A DNA stretch of 8,114 nucleotides, from assembly GCA_026987255.1 (NCBI GenBank), contig JALSNA010000382.1:1-8114 (forward strand), read 5' to 3'. The stretch's first letter is position 1. Each line of letters opens with the position of its first letter. This stretch comes from Hyphomicrobiales bacterium (GTDB taxonomy: Bacteria > Pseudomonadota > Alphaproteobacteria > Rhizobiales > Aestuariivirgaceae). Under the pieces are notes generated by a model, which saw only the letters and a program-made list of their open reading frames with translations, ran no database searches and was not told where the DNA came from. Of the stretch, positions 6,828 through 8,114 are shown in pieces. The position numbers and the translations under genes were made by a program.

Positions 6828-6833
6828 GAAAGG
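6828..6833 (+). promoter_or_regulatory. Ribosome binding site deciding the patatin start
   Basis: GAAAGG ends 7 bases before the ATG at 6841. It supports that start over the longer in-frame extension that begins at 6715. A second purine run, AGGAGA at 6798-6803, precedes an ATG that is followed at once by TGA and does not lead into the patatin frame. Confidence 0.6.
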
Positions 6834-6840
6834 CCATCCC

Positions 6841-7752
6841 ATGGGCAAGGCGAAAATCGGACTGGCGCTGGGCTCCGGCGCGGCGCGTGGCTGGGCCCAT
6901 ATCGGCGTCATCAAGGTGCTGCGCCATGCCGGCATCGAGCCCGATGTCATCACCGGCGCCTCCATCGGCGCGCTGGTCGGCGCCGCGGCCGCCACCGGCT
7001 CGCTGGAGCGGCTGGAATCATGGGTGCGCACCCTGAGCATGCGCGCCATTTTGGCCCTTTTCGATGTCGCCAAGGCGCGCGGCGGCCTCATCCGCGGCGA
7101 AGAGGTCACCCGCAAGCTGGCGAAACTGGGCATGAAAGGGCGCATCGAGGAGTTGCCCGTGCCCTACCTCGCCGTGGCCACCGACATGGCCACCGGCCGC
7201 GAGATCTGGCTGCGCGAGGGCGATCTGGGCAGCGCCATGCACGCCTCCTTCTCCATGCCCGGCCTCTTTGCCCCCTTCAAGCGCGATGGCATGTGGCTGC
7301 TCGACGGCGGCCTGGTCAACCCGGTGCCGGTCTCCGCCTGCCGCGCCCTGGGAGCGGACATCATCATCGCGGTGAACCTCAATGGCGATCTCATGGAGCG
7401 GCGCAAGATCGCCTCCATGGGCGCGCGCGAGCCCGACTTCATGGAGGGACTCCTCCAGCGCCTGCCCAACTCCATGGCCCAGGGCCTGCGCCACTGGTTC
7501 CCGCAGATGCAGGCGAGGGACAACGCGCCGGGCTATTTCGATGTCCTGGGCACCTCAATCAACATCATGCAGGACCAGATCACCCGCTCGCGCCTCGCCG
7601 GAGAGCCGCCGCACGTGCTCATCAACCCGCATTTGCCGGACTTCAACACCATGGACTTCGACCGCGCCGCCGAAGCCATTGCCGAAGGCGAAAAACGCAC
7701 CCGCGCCGCCCTGCCCCGCATCCGCGATTTTCTGCACCGGTTCAGGGGGTAA
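6841..7752 (+). CDS. Patatin-like phospholipase family protein (RssA-like)
   Basis: A 303-residue patatin-like serine hydrolase. Family members hydrolyse acyl ester bonds of phospholipids or related lipids with a Ser-Asp dyad. Visible: the oxyanion-hole glycine loop LGSGAARGWAHIG (10-22), the nucleophile motif GASIG (39-43) with S41, and the catalytic DGG (155-157) with D155 in WLLDGGLVNPVPV. ATDMATGREIWLREGDL (114-130) and ASFSMPGLFAPF (135-146) are also typical of the bacterial RssA/YchK type. The C-terminal 120 residues are less conserved and have no known domain I recognise. There is no signal peptide or transmembrane segment, so it is probably cytoplasmic or peripherally membrane-bound. 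The ATG at 6841 has GAAAGG 7 bases upstream. The longer frame from 6715 crosses the divergent promoter and overlaps the neighbouring gene, so it was not used. It is transcribed divergently from the formate dehydrogenase operon and is probably monocistronic. The substrate is unknown. Confidence 0.93.
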   Translation: MGKAKIGLALGSGAARGWAHIGVIKVLRHAGIEPDVITGASIGALVGAAAATGSLERLESWVRTLSMRAILALFDVAKARGGLIRGEEVTRKLAKLGMKGRIEELPVPYLAVATDMATGREIWLREGDLGSAMHASFSMPGLFAPFKRDGMWLLDGGLVNPVPVSACRALGADIIIAVNLNGDLMERRKIASMGAREPDFMEGLLQRLPNSMAQGLRHWFPQMQARDNAPGYFDVLGTSINIMQDQITRSRLAGEPPHVLINPHLPDFNTMDFDRAAEAIAEGEKRTRAALPRIRDFLHRFRG

Positions 7753-7857
7753 AATCATCTCCCGCCATTTGCCGGACCATGGCTGTGATCCGACTCGAAG
7801 CTTGAAAAACCGGATTCGCAATTTCACAGGCACAACATGCATGAACCAGAGATGAAC

Positions 7858-7898
7858 GGCCATTTCAGGTCATTTTCACATGGCCTCAAATACTTGAG
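7858..7898. repeat. Two abutting inverted repeats in the leader of the secreted-protein gene
   Basis: GGCCAT (7858-7863) pairs with ATGGCC (7880-7885) across a 16-base loop. Directly adjoining it, CTCAA (7885-7889) pairs with TTGAG (7894-7898) across ATAC. The second is compact and symmetric enough to be an operator half-site pair or a small RNA hairpin. They lie about 60-100 bases ahead of the GTG start. The function is unknown. Confidence 0.4.
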
Positions 7899-7947
7899 AA
7901 TCGCTTTCATGTGATTGAGAGCTCAGAGGAACCAATCATTCGTCAAG

Positions 7948-7953
7948 AAGGAG
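7948..7953 (+). promoter_or_regulatory. Strong ribosome binding site for the 3' secreted-protein gene
   Basis: AAGGAG stands 7 bases before the GTG at 7961, an ideal distance, and is followed by a signal-peptide-coding frame. It is the main reason for choosing GTG 7961 over ATG 7973 and over the other frames. Confidence 0.7.
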
Positions 7954-7960
7954 AAACTTC

Positions 7961-8114
7961 GTGAAACCCCCAATGAAGACCTTGAGCCTCATGGCCGCCG
8001 GTTTGGCCTTTGCCGCAATCCCGCTGATGGCCACATCCGCGCAGGCATCACTCTTGTGCCCGCCTGCGACGGGAGAGTTCGTTCTCTGTTACATCGTCAA
8101 CAAATGTACTGAAA
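7961..8114 (+). CDS. Small exported cysteine-containing protein, 3'-truncated by window edge
   Basis: An open frame of 51 codons runs off the window. The GTG start at 7961 has a strong ribosome binding site, AAGGAG, at 7948-7953 with 7-base spacing; an in-frame ATG at 7973 is too far from it. The first 29 residues form a Sec signal peptide: basic start (MKPPMK), hydrophobic core (LSLMAAGLAFAAIPLMA) and an A-X-A site (TSAQA) before S30. The mature part begins SLLCPPATGEFVLCYIVNKC, with three cysteines in the first 20 residues. That suggests disulfide bonding in the periplasm or outside the cell. The residues before C33 do not form a lipobox, so it is unlikely to be a lipoprotein. I do not recognise the family, and the length is unknown. 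A competing frame from 7915 in another phase lacks a ribosome binding site and a signal peptide. The neighbour upstream is the patatin gene, 208 bases away, so it probably has its own promoter. Confidence 0.72.
   Translation, partial: MKPPMKTLSLMAAGLAFAAIPLMATSAQASLLCPPATGEFVLCYIVNKCTE

Larger units (their letters stand above)
7753..7960 (+). other. Intergenic region between patatin and the secreted-protein gene
   Basis: These 208 bases are visibly richer in A and T than the flanking genes and carry no supported gene. They contain a CATGCATG palindrome (7836-7843), a GGCCAT/ATGGCC inverted repeat (7858-7885) and a CTCAA-ATAC-TTGAG inverted repeat (7885-7898). I see no GC stem with a T run, so no intrinsic terminator is evident after the patatin gene. 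No convincing -35/-10 pair was found for the downstream gene, although its own promoter is expected here. Confidence 0.6.

Noticed and set aside
6715..6840. N-terminal extension of the patatin protein with CPAC-like cysteines
   Set aside because: It overlaps the start of the divergent thioredoxin gene and the promoter region. The conserved family N-terminus begins right after the ATG at 6841, which has its own ribosome binding site.
7837..7914. 25-codon open frame in the intergenic region (starts MHEPEMNGHF)
   Set aside because: Only a weak AGG upstream and no recognisable features. It runs through the inverted repeats and is as short as chance frames.
7915..8112. Alternative plus-strand frame overlapping the secreted-protein gene
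   Set aside because: No ribosome binding site before its start, an Arg/Pro-rich translation without a signal peptide, and a different phase from the AAGGAG-GTG frame that encodes a clean signal peptide.
1..8114. Mobile element, prophage, CRISPR or defence system
   Set aside because: No transposase, integrase, phage or Cas-like protein, no direct repeats with regular spacing, and no tRNA-like segment were seen on either strand.

Overview
The window is GC-rich chromosomal DNA, probably from an alphaproteobacterium. That inference rests on the plsY-dprA pairing, the strong G/C bias at third codon positions, and a two-subunit formate dehydrogenase resembling the Methylorubrum FDH1 type. I see no insertion sequence, prophage gene, CRISPR array, tRNA or rRNA. 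Apart from one unexplained 3' gene, the families are known ones.

Layout. (1) 1-1702, plus strand: the 3' part of plsY (membrane acyl-phosphate:glycerol-3-phosphate acyltransferase) is joined by an ATGA overlap to a complete dprA/smf (loader of RecA on single-stranded DNA). (2) 6745-1697, minus strand: a probable three-gene operon. It starts with a small Tat-exported thioredoxin-fold protein with a CPYC centre. Next is a fused NuoE+NuoF-type beta subunit and then the large molybdenum/tungsten catalytic alpha subunit of an NAD-dependent formate dehydrogenase. Beta and alpha overlap by ATGA. The alpha gene runs tail-to-tail into dprA, and the two stop codons overlap within 6 bases. (3) 6746-6840: a compact divergent promoter region. 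It holds a good sigma70-like promoter for the formate dehydrogenase side. (4) 6841-7752, plus strand: a complete patatin-like serine hydrolase of the RssA type. (5) 7753-7960: a more AT-rich intergenic stretch with small inverted repeats. (6) 7961 to the window end, plus strand: the 5' end of a small gene for an exported cysteine-containing protein, with a GTG start and a strong ribosome binding site.

How the genes work together. In the formate dehydrogenase, formate would be oxidised at the Mo/W-bis-MGD site of alpha. Electrons would pass through the alpha iron-sulfur clusters to the beta FMN and reduce NAD+. The reverse reaction, CO2 reduction, is possible in this family. The first gene of the operon encodes a protein predicted to act outside the cytoplasm, whereas the dehydrogenase is cytoplasmic, so their link is not obvious. 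plsY and dprA are housekeeping neighbours whose proteins are not known to cooperate.

Points most worth a second look: the Tat-type CPYC protein at the head of the formate dehydrogenase operon; the AT-rich seam inside the alpha gene exactly where the NuoG-like and catalytic modules join; the dprA/fdhF stop-codon overlap; and the truncated secreted Cys-rich protein at the right edge.
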